This document shows, piece by piece, positions 24,137-33,738 of a stretch of DNA of 64,000 bases; the stretch's first letter is position 1, and each line of letters starts with the position of its first letter. A program made the translations under genes and the position numbers. Origin of the DNA: Gracilaria domingensis. Its lineage: Eukaryota > Rhodophyta > Florideophyceae > Gracilariales > Gracilariaceae. The stretch lies in the NCBI GenBank assembly GCA_022539475.1, contig VCMS01000017.1:124001-188000 (forward strand), given 5' to 3'. The notes under the pieces were generated by a model, which did not search any database, was not told the origin of the DNA, and worked only from the letters and a program-made list of their open reading frames with translations.

Positions 24137-26514
24137 CTATTGCTCCAATGTCAGAGCCCAGTCCCAGGCGTACTGCTCTCCGTAGTTGAAATACAACTCT
24201 TCGCACCTCTCAATATCTCTTACTGCTCTACAACGAAGTAGAGCATAGTTAGAAAGGTCTGACTTAAACTGTATCACGGACTTTGCTTCCACCACCTGCA
24301 CATTGGCACTTCGAGTGCTGTTTGACCGGGGCTCCGATAAATCGGGATCCCCGGCATGATATCCGGCGTCGTTAATGTAGCCCCCGATACAAAAAGGCGC
24401 CGGGACAATGTAGACTTCGCTCTCCTTTCTATCCTGAGCCTGTCCTGGTCTGTTCCTCAGGTGCAGAAACTCCGTACCAGTCACAGTGACCATCATAGAA
24501 AACAACTTGTACCGCACTGGAGTTGCTCCGAGACAGCCACTTCCATACGTTAAGTGTCTTTCCTTCCGGTTCGTCAGATCCGTGTATACCAAAGTTCCAT
24601 AGAAATGACAGATAGTTTCCCCAGCCAATATCTTATGTTCCGTGAACACCCCCATACCAGCACGGGGATGTCGAATATTAGAAGATGCTATATGTAAGCG
24701 ATAGCGATTGGCTTCAACAGTCAACAGCATATGCATATCCATTAGATTCAGAGCTCCTCGGTACTTCTCCTCCCAAAGATCTACAGTACGCTGTCCACAC
24801 TTCTCGACAAAGTCCCAGTCCTTCCAGTATCTTCCTAGGAACTGAGTAATATGTCCAGGCATCACTTGGTACTGGGGGTAACCAAATGGAGCCTCCCATT
24901 CAAGCCGACCTCGGTCCCGATGTGGAACCCGTTCATAAGTCGTTGAAGCCGCATCCACCACCTCCTGTTCAACTAGGATGTCATTCTTCCCCCCGCAAAT
25001 AACTTCGGCCATAAGAGTCGTTAGATGGTGCTTCGCATGGCTGAAACATGGCCTATTCTTCTCGCACCCCAAGAACTTTCTATGCCTTGTCAGCGATAGG
25101 CACGCCATACCCGTAGAAAAAGTTCCCGCGAACATGTCCATGACAAGATCACCCGGTCTTGTGAAGCGACATATCAACTCATCAACTCTCTCGACTTCTG
25201 CTCCGGTCTGATGTACTGCCCACCTGGTACTGAACTACCTGGCTCATGTACCTTCCATGTCAACTACTCCCCCGCTCTCGGTTTTGGCACCCGGTCAATT
25301 ACATTCCTGTTAGCCGGGAAAGTAGAAGGAATGAAATTGTTCTCCTCAAATGGAGTAAGACTGGCTTCCTCCGATGGTCGCAATCCACGCTTCACCCCAT
25401 GAACGGCGTACTCCGTTACGGGCTGTATCCCAAACTTCCGTGGATTCCCTCCAACATTACTGCGATCCCGGATGAACACCAGTGGATTCGCATCCACTTT
25501 AAACGAAGGCATGAGTTCTGGTTTACCTTCGCTTCCAGCTTCATCTTTCGTACTCGCCGTTTCCCAAAGTATCCTGTGCCAAACATGAAACTGTGCCATG
25601 GCACAGAATATAATGAAGTGCCCACCTGACCGAAGCGCGGAACTTATTAAGTCAGCCGTACGGATCATGTCTTCCTCACTGAAGACATCGTGACCACTAT
25701 TCCGTTTGTTCCTCTTCCTTCGAGTGTTAAAGGGAGGGTCTGTTAGGACAAGCTGTGCCTCACTCCATAAAATCTCACTCTGATTCACAAACGTTTCGTG
25801 TGTGTGCCTCAGGTCCGTCATGTCACAGTTGTACGCTACAAAGTGTGACTTTCTCATCCCCTTCCACACCTTGTCCATATTCATTCGAAGGAGACTGGAT
25901 ATCCCCTTCATGGGCGGCTCAATACCAGTCTTTTGGATGTTGTAACCGGCAACCCGAGATTCATGCTCCGCAAGATTCACCGGCTTCTCGAACTCGTCGC
26001 TATCGGAGCTCACGAGGTTCATATACTCTCGACGAGGTGGGGGTGGGGCAGACTTGGTCGAAGAAGGTTCGGCATTACCGGAAGTTTTAGGGGTTTTCGT
26101 CAGTTCAATATCAGGTTTCGCGTGAATGCCGACATGGAACCCTGCCGCATGACGCATATCCTGTATCGGTTTCCATAGCAACTCCGAAAACTTCTGAAAT
26201 CGAGCAGGCAACTCACCGGAGTCAGAACCAGATACGGTATCCATCCGTATCTCCGAAAACTCTATCCAGTTCCTCATCTGATCAGCCCGTAAGCTATAGA
26301 GGCTATCGTGGGTGCATACGGTTTCGAGGTCTGTCAAAAATTCCTTAGCCAGTATTCGGAGGTTTGTATCGCATTCATCACTCAAGGTCTCCACCGATCC
26401 ACTAGTACTGCTCTGTGGCACATCCTTTGTGTTGAATCGGGTACTCTGGCTGGGCGGGGCATAACCAGACTCCCGTGTCTCTAGCGCCGTATACTTCAAC
26501 GTCTGCATATTCAT
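24137..26514 (-). CDS. DNA amino-methyltransferase fused to a SET domain, interrupted
   Basis: Read leftwards from ATG 26514 (or 26508). After a low-complexity N-terminal half comes VLTDPPFNT (codons at 25726-25740), the catalytic motif IV of DNA N6-adenine/N4-cytosine methyltransferases. RPEQKSREL and then DLVMDMFAGTFSTG (near 25125), the SAM-binding motif I, follow. Motif IV before motif I is the beta-class order. C-terminal to this is a SET domain: GMGVFTEHKILAGETICHFYG, YINDAGYHAGD in place of the usual NHxC block, and NYGEQYAWDW at the end. Between the two halves there is an in-frame TAG (25264-25266) and a one-base frame change near 25175, with protein-like sequence continuing across; an intron is a less likely explanation. 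The start lies only 18 bp from the divergent dioxygenase-like gene. Substrate base and histone target are unknown. Confidence 0.7.
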
Positions 26515-26532
26515 GTAAATGAGTATGGAGCG

Positions 26533-27414
26533 ATGCCGGATATACGGAAAGGAGAGGAACAGAAGTCGTTTGTTCAAATAATCAACGATGATGAAGGATG
26601 GAAGGACGGTAGCGATGGACCATTTGAGGGGAGAGTGATTTCGACACGTTGGGGTACGGTGGAGAAGCCGGAGAATAATGAGGAGCTCAGGTGGGTTGTA
26701 AGGTCGCGTGCTTTACTTGATGTTCGAATGGGTACAATTGCTGCGGCTTTGAGACTATGGGACAATGAAAGAGAAGCTGTGAAGATGTACACTCCGAAAA
26801 CTGGTGGTCGATTTCTGGGGACGACGAGAAAGTGCAAGCGCCAGACGCTGCACACCGACTTCAGTGGTCTGGTTACGAAGGAAACAATGAATACTGGCAA
26901 CCCCGGATACTTTTTAATGGCCTCTGGGAAAGAGGGCTTTCCTCTCTGGGTGAGCGCTGGAAGCCATCAACTGGTGGGGATGAACAACCAACAGTTGCGA
27001 GTGATGTCGGAGGTGTATCCAGCGAAGAAGATAATCATCCCACCGTACTCTGTATTCGTGGGCCGTGGTGATGTGACACATGCTGGAGCAAGTGGGAAGG
27101 ACAAGGTGGATAGGCCCGAGTCTATGGATTTGCTGGTTAGATACCACATGTACATGGTACCAGAGGGCTACGCACTACCTGATGCTGTTCATCGGGTGCG
27201 GGATTTCCGACCCACGTTTGTCAATGGTGAGGAGGAGGAGGAGGCGGAGGATGAACTGTTGTCCGATAAGGAGGGTGGGGCGGTTGACATGGACGAAGAC
27301 CAAGTGGTCGTGGAGATTGGTGTGAAAGCGGACGCCGGTAGAACCGAAGTGCTCGAGAGTAGTAGTGATGACGATTTGCCAATAATGAGGCTGCGAGCGC
27401 CTCGAAGTGGATGA
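26533..27414 (+). CDS. 2-oxoglutarate/Fe(II) dioxygenase-like (double-stranded beta-helix) protein
   Basis: An intact 293-codon frame. The centre has the HxD...H...R pattern of this superfamily: LHTDFSG (His/Asp codons 26851 and 26857), then beta-strand-like blocks (PLWVSAGSH, IIIPPYSVFVGRGD), the distal THAGA (His at 27079), and an Arg in LLVRYHMYM (27139). The C-terminal 80 residues are acidic (runs of Glu and Asp). It is transcribed divergently from the methyltransferase-SET gene with overlapping 5' regions, suggesting shared control. In other systems dioxygenases of this fold oxidise methylated bases or demethylate protein; a role as eraser of the neighbour's mark is inference. It could also be a cupin-like protein without oxygenase activity. 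Confidence 0.6.
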   Translation: MPDIRKGEEQKSFVQIINDDEGWKDGSDGPFEGRVISTRWGTVEKPENNEELRWVVRSRALLDVRMGTIAAALRLWDNEREAVKMYTPKTGGRFLGTTRKCKRQTLHTDFSGLVTKETMNTGNPGYFLMASGKEGFPLWVSAGSHQLVGMNNQQLRVMSEVYPAKKIIIPPYSVFVGRGDVTHAGASGKDKVDRPESMDLLVRYHMYMVPEGYALPDAVHRVRDFRPTFVNGEEEEEAEDELLSDKEGGAVDMDEDQVVVEIGVKADAGRTEVLESSSDDDLPIMRLRAPRSG

Positions 27415-27678
27415 GAATGAGATGATTAGTAAATTATGTGTGTCTTGCGAGTATTAAGAGTAGTATACTATTACAAGGCTATACATATGAACATAGAAAA
27501 GGTGCGGCAGGCTGGTAATTGAACAAATTTCAAACGTCTTTGGTCCAGTTGCGTCTAATTGCAACATGCCAAATGCTCGGTATCGTTAACATCATTGGTG
27601 GCACCAGTCAATTCGCAATTGAACATGTAGCGTCCTAACATTTCTGAAACTGCACTTAAGGTTGCTTTTAAGAGAAGT
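27415..27678. other. Intergenic spacer with AT-rich 3' flank
   Basis: 264 bp between the dioxygenase-like gene and the first phosphatase copy. Nothing recognisable beyond AT-rich trailer sequence. Confidence 0.4.
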
Positions 27679-28590
27679 ATGAAACTGAGAAGTCTATACA
27701 GTTCCTGTCTATGCGGTACTTGTGGCAGTATGGTGACTGTATCAGGAAAAATGGCAGAGGAACAGAGAGACTTGGCGGAAATTTCACCAAATACCTTGTC
27801 TAAGTTCATATATGCCAATGGTTACGGTATATTAAGTTCCGTTGATGGAACGTTGAGAAGAGAAGGAGAGTCAATTCAAGAAGAAGTTGTGAAGTGTATG
27901 AAGTTCATTGACGAACGTGTTGGTTTCGGACTTGTCACAGGGGGTGATGTGGGCGACGTGGAGGGGAAAATGGAAGGACTCGGAGACTATAAGTTTGGTG
28001 TCTCGGCGAATCATGGAGCTTTCCTGCGTTTCTCTGACGAGAGAGAAATTAAGGGTGCATTCAATGATCACACCCTTGACCACACTGTTGACAGACTACT
28101 GTTCCTGGCAAGGGATTTGAATAGGAGGCATGGTATTGTGAATGATGATGACAAGGGGTTCGTGGAGACCAGAAGTGATAGTGGCCTTCCCAATTTCGTG
28201 TACAACAAACTGTGGCAGTGAAAAGAAGAAGTGGATTCTGCTATTGGGGACCTGTTGCAGAAGATGGATGCGTTTGTTATCTATCCCGGCGATAAAAGTT
28301 GCGAAATTGTGGACAAGCGATACACAAAAGGAAGCGGAGGAGAAAATCTTGTGGATAATGAACCGAGATTTATTGATACGGATGACGTCGTGACGTTCGG
28401 AAGTGCTTTGAGCGACGGGCCTTTGCATGAAGTAGGCGTGTACGGCGTTCATGTCAAAGAAGATTGTATCCCGGGTGGAGTACACAACCTGTTCGAAAGC
28501 GTGGAGGATGTACATTCGACAATTATGTTGGTGGCTCTGTTGTACGGCTACGAGGAAAAGCAGCACGATAAAAACCACCATGAATCATAA
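27679..28590 (+). pseudogene. HAD-superfamily phosphatase copy 1, disabled
   Basis: A paralogue of the opposite-strand gene at 28637-29515 and co-linear with it from end to end. One in-frame TGA (28219-28221) sits where the paralogue has Trp. Catalytic residues are also lost: motif I reads SSVDGT instead of SDVDGT, so the nucleophilic Asp is Ser, and TGR reads TGG. The loop GNASND of the paralogue is GSALSD here. The C-terminus is complete. Loss of the nucleophile independent of the stop suggests it was already non-catalytic or has decayed for some time. It converges on its paralogue with 46 bp between the stops. Confidence 0.75.
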
Positions 28591-28636
28591 AAGGGTATTG
28601 AGATATATACGACACTTTTATTACTGAGATCTCATA

Positions 28637-29515
28637 TCATAGATAAGTATTACAGGCATCGTACCACTTGAAACAAATTCCAAGAGCATTTCTAAACCAT
28701 TGACACTTGCATTTTCTGTACCCGTACAGTTCTGCCACCCTTCTGATGGTCTCATGCACGTCCTCCACCCCATCAACAAGATATGTTAGCGCTGCTGGAT
28801 GGTCTTCTCCCTTCACATGAACTGCCAGGGTTGCCATTTCATATAGAGGGCCATCATTGGAAGCATTCCCGAAAGCAACGATTAAATGTGTGTCGAACTG
28901 GGGGTCGTTTTCAACCAAGGCTAGCGCCCCACTATTTTTCGTGAGACGAATGTCCCCTACGTCACAGTTTTCATCTTGAGGGTACGCAACCAGGTTCGGA
29001 AAGGATGTCAACACTTTTGAAATACCGGAGTTAACTTCTGTTTTCCACTTCGACAGTCCATTGTCCGTGAAGTTAGGGAGTCCACTGTCTTTTCTAGTGC
29101 TCACCACTGCTTGTTGACGCTCTTCGTGAAGTCCGTGCGATTCATTTAAGGAGAGTGCAAGTCTCTCAAGTTCGGCTGCACATCTTTCGTAGCCTTCCTT
29201 GTCAAGGTCCTGATCAATTTCGGTACCATTGGATAATCTCACCCGTGCGCCTTGGTTTCCAGAGATGCCAAAAGTGTAGCCACCCAGGTGCTCCATGAAA
29301 CTCTCGGCATCCTCTATATCTCGCCCAGTAGCAATTCCGAAACCAACGAGTGCGTTGATGTACTTCATGTATTTGACTGTTTCGGCAGGAATGTTCTCCT
29401 CAGCTCTTTTCAGAGTACCGTCAACATCACTAATCACGGCGTAGCCATTTTCGAATATTTCGTTAGCCAGCTGCTGGGGAGTTACTTCTTGGGCTCTAAC
29501 TTCTGAGTTATACAT
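28637..29515 (-). CDS. HAD-superfamily phosphatase (trehalose/sucrose-phosphatase-like), copy 2
   Basis: An intact frame (ATG at 29515, with an alternative in-frame ATG at 29593). Motif I is ISDVDGTL (nucleophile plus second Asp), motif II GIATGRDIEDAESF, and a central cap-like region follows. The C-terminal motif AFGNASNDGPLYEMA stands where most relatives have GDxxND, so one metal-coordinating Asp is Asn. The layout (short motif I, large C2-type cap, sugar-phosphatase-like C-terminus) resembles Cof, sucrose-phosphatase and trehalose-phosphatase groups; substrate is unknown. No signal peptide is clear. It forms an inverted pair with 27679-28590, inside the transposon, so it is probably captured cargo rather than a resident gene. 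Confidence 0.7.
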   Translation of the reverse strand: MYNSEVRAQEVTPQQLANEIFENGYAVISDVDGTLKRAEENIPAETVKYMKYINALVGFGIATGRDIEDAESFMEHLGGYTFGISGNQGARVRLSNGTEIDQDLDKEGYERCAAELERLALSLNESHGLHEERQQAVVSTRKDSGLPNFTDNGLSKWKTEVNSGISKVLTSFPNLVAYPQDENCDVGDIRLTKNSGALALVENDPQFDTHLIVAFGNASNDGPLYEMATLAVHVKGEDHPAALTYLVDGVEDVHETIRRVAELYGYRKCKCQWFRNALGICFKWYDACNTYL

Positions 29516-29593
29516 GTTTTGAAAGCTTTCGAAAGGGTTCGTCTTGCAAATGGGTGTGGGTATACGAATGAGAAGGATGTGATTGATGTTCAC

Positions 29594-30110
29594 AAGGTGT
29601 TTCGTAGTATAAAAAGAGTCTAAGGACGACCATATACGAATATTGTAGTACTGTTTTAAAACGATACTAAGACGAGAAGCTTTTGCATCGATTTGCAGTA
29701 AGGAAAGAATGATTTAGTCATAAATTATATGTACGGGTTCAAGTGGGTAAAGAAAACTATGAATATCTTCAACATGAGCTTAGAAATCAAGAAGAGTAAA
29801 ATAACCTCCATTAGGGGTGGAAACCCATAAAAGGTTTACCTTACTTTATACGGGTGCCCCAAGTATTGCAAAGGCTTAGTTCTTCAGAAATATCACAATT
29901 TTGTACTTGTTTCGTTACTAGTATCGTGCACTTTAATGATGTGGAATGACCCTTTTCCATCTAGCAAAATCTTAGCGAAGTATTAGTGATAAGGGATGTA
30001 GGATTTAAAGGGGCATATTTGAACCACAGAAGGACGAACAATATAAGTAATGTAATAGGAACAGGTCATTTCGATAAAGTAACTTTTATGTTTAACTATC
30101 TCTAAAAGGT
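29594..30110. other. Intergenic stretch inside the transposon
   Basis: About 500 bp of AT-rich sequence with no ORF or repeat that I can support. It contains the presumed promoter of the HAD gene on its left side. Confidence 0.4.
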
Positions 30111-31044
30111 TTACAACACCGAAAAGTCATGTGTTCTAACCTCAAAGCTGGGGGAATGGGGAGGGGGATAACTTTTCCTTAACAACGTTGACGTAGTTTG
30201 TATGAAAAGGAGCGGGGTCACCGCCTACAATGTTTCTTTCTTGGCGGGAAAAGTCGTAGAAGTACGCGTTCCTAAACTGAAAGTCGGAGAAAGAAGTAGG
30301 GAAGCCAAAGAGAGTTTTCCCATGTGCAAGAAGTCGCCCAACGGTCTCTTCCAGGTTGAAATTAGTACCTGTCTAAAGCGAAACTATCTTCAACAGCTCT
30401 TTCATTATTGTGAGCACAACCGTACTGCACTCCGTAGCGACTACGTCCATAGGAATGAAACCTCTTGAGGCCCCGACGATGTTGGACGCTGATAGCCACA
30501 CGAGCTTCTCATAATAGCTTACGAGAAATGTGTCTTCGTCGACAACCCCGCAAGTGAGACCCATAGAGCTAAACCTGTCTGCAACGTTGGAGGCCCACTT
30601 TCCTGTTGCGACAGTGAGACCATCCGGACTTTGAGGAGTGACACCATCCTGCGGAGCTGCGTTTCTTGAGGGGACACCAACGTATAGGACAACTTTTGAA
30701 CATTTGTCCACACCGAGCTTCGAAACCAATGGTATGATGTCTCCATTCTGGAAGAAAACGAGATTCTCTCTGAGCGAATAAGGGCAAGCCTGAATTACGG
30801 TCTCCAGGGTGTTCGTTCTTCCACAAACTAGTATCGGTACATCAGAAAGATGAGAGGTAGCATCCATGCTGCAGAATTCGTGTGCAGAAATGACCGTATC
30901 TTCTTCGTTCGCCAGCATGGTACCTATACGCCCCCTTTCAACAATAACGGCCCGAGTCCTTCGGGCGGGAGATGAGGCCTGAGGGACGTCAGAGTATCTG
31001 GGACTCGGAGGCGGAGTGGGAGGCATGTCGGACTGGGAGTTCAT
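30111..31044 (-). pseudogene. Ketopantoate-reductase (ApbA/PanE)-like protein with one in-frame stop
   Basis: ATG at 31044; the frame reads to TAG at 30373-30375 and then continues to a TAA at 30111-30113 with clearly homologous sequence. The first part has a Pro-rich N-terminus, then a Rossmann-like segment with DVPILVCGRTNTLETVI and LRENLVFFQNGD (the QNG block of the PanE fold) and GLTVATGKWASNVADRF. The part beyond the stop has FGFPTSFSDFQFRNAYFYD and GDPAPFHTNYV, which fits the C-terminal helical domain of a family conserved in algae and plants. There is a single nonsense change and no frameshift. The reaction catalysed by this family is not known to me. It lies within the transposon and looks like a captured host gene. 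Confidence 0.6.
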
Positions 31045-31441
31045 TGCAAGTGTTCGAATGTTTTTGTGTGACGATAGAAATGGAAGATGGGGCGGAGAAC
31101 TGCTGGTGTAAAGAGTGGTACTTAAGTACAAACGGTTGGGAAGCGCAGAACGGGAACATGGTTCACTTTGTGAAAGTGAGCGAAATGTATGATATGTGAT
31201 CGTACTGAATGAATGATAGGGCTTGTATGAGACGACAAGCCACAAAGTGTGACGATGTTTTATGAAAAGTAGGTGGAAGAGTAGAAAGTGTACAATGAGT
31301 GAAACTGATTTCGAACCTGAGTTGTAAAGTAGTTGTAAAGTACGAGTTACGGGGAGCTTGAATACAGGATGAAAGGAGCCATTTTGGCTTCATAAATGAC
31401 GTGAACGGGTTTTATAGCTTCACTCGGATTGCCATAATTAA
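31045..31441. other. Upstream region of the reductase-like gene
   Basis: About 400 bp with only short overlapping frames and no recognised motif. It probably holds the promoter of the gene at 30111-31044. Confidence 0.35.
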
Positions 31442-31762
31442 AAGGATGGAGTTGGGTTGCGCCCGAATACGTCTATAAAGGTCGTAGAAGCACTTATGAA
31501 GGAAGGAGTTGTAGACATGTTATTGTTGATGACGGTGGAGCCAGGGTTTGGAGGACAGGCGTTTATGGAGGGTGTTCTTGATAAGGTGCGACATGCAAGG
31601 GAGTTGTACCCAAGAATAGGGATACAAGTGGATGGGGGTATTGCACTGAGTACTGTGAAAGGAGTAGTGAAGGCCGGTGCAAACATTTCAGTTGCATGAT
31701 CTGCCATCTTTGGCTCGAGTAACCCAGCTCATGTCATAGCTGGTTTTCGAAAGGTTGGTTAG
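31442..31762 (+). pseudogene. rpe: 5'-truncated ribulose-phosphate 3-epimerase fragment
   Basis: The C-terminal 40-45% of ribulose-5-phosphate 3-epimerase (pentose-phosphate and Calvin cycles) is readable: VGLRPNTS, then LLLMTVEPGFGGQAF (the active-site MTVEPGFGGQ loop), VRHARELYP, IQVDGG, KAGAN. An in-frame TGA at 31697-31699 stands where the family has Gly, and homology resumes with SAIFGSSNPAHVI to a stop at 31762. The N-terminal half is missing; upstream there is a stop in frame. The clean 5' truncation and its place inside a DNA transposon suggest capture of a host-gene fragment. Confidence 0.75.
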
Positions 31763-31779
31763 AGATAGTAGCATAAATT

Positions 31780-32140
31780 TATTGATTATTACATTGTTAC
31801 CTTTACGTGTTATCACGACTATATTCTCCGTCTTCATTGGAGATGTATTTCTCTTGTATCACAACCGGGAAAGGATGTGAGAGAACATCAATATATCCAA
31901 AGTGGACGCTGAGAGGGATGATGAACTACTCTACGTGCTATCATTGTTACCCATCCGGTGTCGAGTGGTGACATATTCTTTTTTTGTCACAACCCATAAA
32001 GGATGTGACGGAAGAAGAACATGCCCCCAGTTGAGACAGAGGGTGAGCAACTCTAAGTACAATCACTAGTCCCTAGCTTGCCTCCACTGGCAATATCTTC
32101 CTGTTTTGCTATAACCATCGAGTGGGGTTATGGTGGAAGA
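31780..32140 (+). repeat. Three diverged ~125-bp tandem units, each with a stem-loop
   Basis: TCACAACC...GGATGTGA occurs at 31859-31880 and 31986-32009, and ATAACC...GGTTAT at about 32111-32131. Spacings are 127 and about 124 bases. Flanking sequence between the stem-loops is also alignable, so these are tandem units whose stems vary while pairing is kept. Confidence 0.65.
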
Positions 32141-32402
32141 GAAAAATATCGCCGGTCGAGGCGAGGTGGGTGGGGATTATGTGAGCGCGAAAGAGGAGAC
32201 AGAGAGGTGGCGCTCAAATAGTGGAAGGTGCGAAGGTGTACAGTAGATGTTTTGGCGGGAAATGGGATGAGGGAAACAGGAACAATCATGGTGCTGGATA
32301 TAGCCCATGTGGTTGGACAGTGGGGGTGGACAGCACAGTTTAGCTCGATTGCCCTGTATCGCAGCGGAAACTTCGATCCAACTACTACTTCTTCTTCTGA
32401 AG

Positions 32403-33332
32403 ATGTTGAACGGATACGTGAAGGATGAGGAGCTGTTGGCGCTGTTGGAGGGGGAGGAGGTACCGCAGACGCCGTCATCAAAGCGGGAAGAGGACGTGAT
32501 TACGGCGGCTGGTCGGATGTCGCAGAAGAAGAAAGTGGCTGATGAAGGAAAGAAGTGTGAGGCGAGGATAGGGGATGGTGATGAGGTGGAGAAGGGTGTA
32601 GAATTGGAGGTGGAGGGGGTCGCAATGGAGAGAAGGGGTGCGGTGCATCTGAGTCAGTTAGAGGTTGGAGACCAGATAGAGAGTGGGGGCGGAGAGGGTG
32701 ACAGGGAGATGCGGTTTGTGGGGGAGATGAAGGCGAGAGTGGGGATGTTGGGGTTGGTGATGAAGGAGCAACTGGACGATGGAGTTGTGGAGATTGTAAC
32801 GGAAATGGGCGGTGTGGTGCTGAGTGGGGGTGCTAGTGGTGTTTCGGTTGAGGCGATTTCGAGCCTGCGGAATTCGTTGTCGGTATTGGGAGTGGAGATG
32901 AGAAATCATGTGTATGGGATAGTGGAGTGTGCGGGAAGGGAGGTTGGAGAGTTGCGGGAGGAGAATAGGGTTCTGAACGAGAGGTTGGACGTGCTGGAGA
33001 AGGAGGTGAAGGAGCTGGGTAAGAGGCAAAGATTGGTGGAAGAGGAGACGGTGAAAGGAGGTGTGGAGGGAAAGACGGAGAAGGGAAGTGTGGGAAGGGT
33101 GGCGGTTTAGAAGGGGTCTCCTGTGACACCGAAGACAAAGGGTGGTGGGGTTGGGGATGGGAAGAGCCGTCTGAAGAAGAGGCGTAAGGAGATGAAGAAG
33201 GTGGTCGAGGAGGTGCGGCGGGAGGGAGTCGGAGCTCCGGTGGTGACTGGGTTTAGGAGTGCGGCGGAGGTAGCGCGGAATGCGAAGGGGATTCTGAGGG
33301 GACAGGAGGAGAGAAAGATGGGAGGGATTTGA
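32403..33332 (+). CDS. Coiled-coil ORF near the right end of the transposon, one in-frame stop
   Basis: ATG at 32403 opens a frame that meets TAG at 33108-33110 and continues in the same frame to 33332. Strong purine bias on the plus strand sets it apart from its neighbours. The protein is Glu/Lys/Val/Gly-rich. A coiled coil is evident at about residues 180-220 (REENRVLNERLDVLEKEVKEL), followed by a basic tail (SRLKKRRKEMKKVVEEV). I recognise no family. It could be a second accessory protein of the transposon or captured cargo. Confidence 0.4.
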
Positions 33333-33738
33333 AGCCGTTTTGGGGCGAGGCGGGTATACGAGAAGGGGGAGGGTTATACACCTGACTTCTACAAAATGAC
33401 GTTTGCGGAGGCGGAGAGAGAGGATGCGAACGCGTGATGGGCGAGAAATGGGTAACTAGCGGGGGTGGTGTGGACTGGGAAGAAGCGATGGGATGATTGA
33501 GGTGGGATGAGTTGCGATTGGCATTGCAACATGGGAGAAAATGGAAAGGCAAACTAGCACGAGTGCAGTTTTGAGAGAGGGTCGCGGAAAAGAATGAATG
33601 GGGTGGTGCGGCGAAGTAGAACCTCTACAAAAACTAGGGGACCCAAGAACTAAACTGCGCGAAATTGAATTTAATATTCCAAAATTTCTTAATTTTTTGA
33701 GTGCCAGCCTCTGCTACCCGCTCGCGCGCACCAAATAG
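33333..33738. other. Right subterminal region of the transposon
   Basis: About 400 bp with G-rich plus-strand composition and then an AT-rich block. Short frames occur on both strands without recognisable domains. The minus-strand frame that enters element B's protease region from here is transposon sequence, not part of the protease. Confidence 0.4.

Noticed and set aside
28096-28581. Minus-strand 161-codon frame over HAD copy 1
   Set aside because: It is the antisense shadow of a clearly homologous phosphatase sequence.
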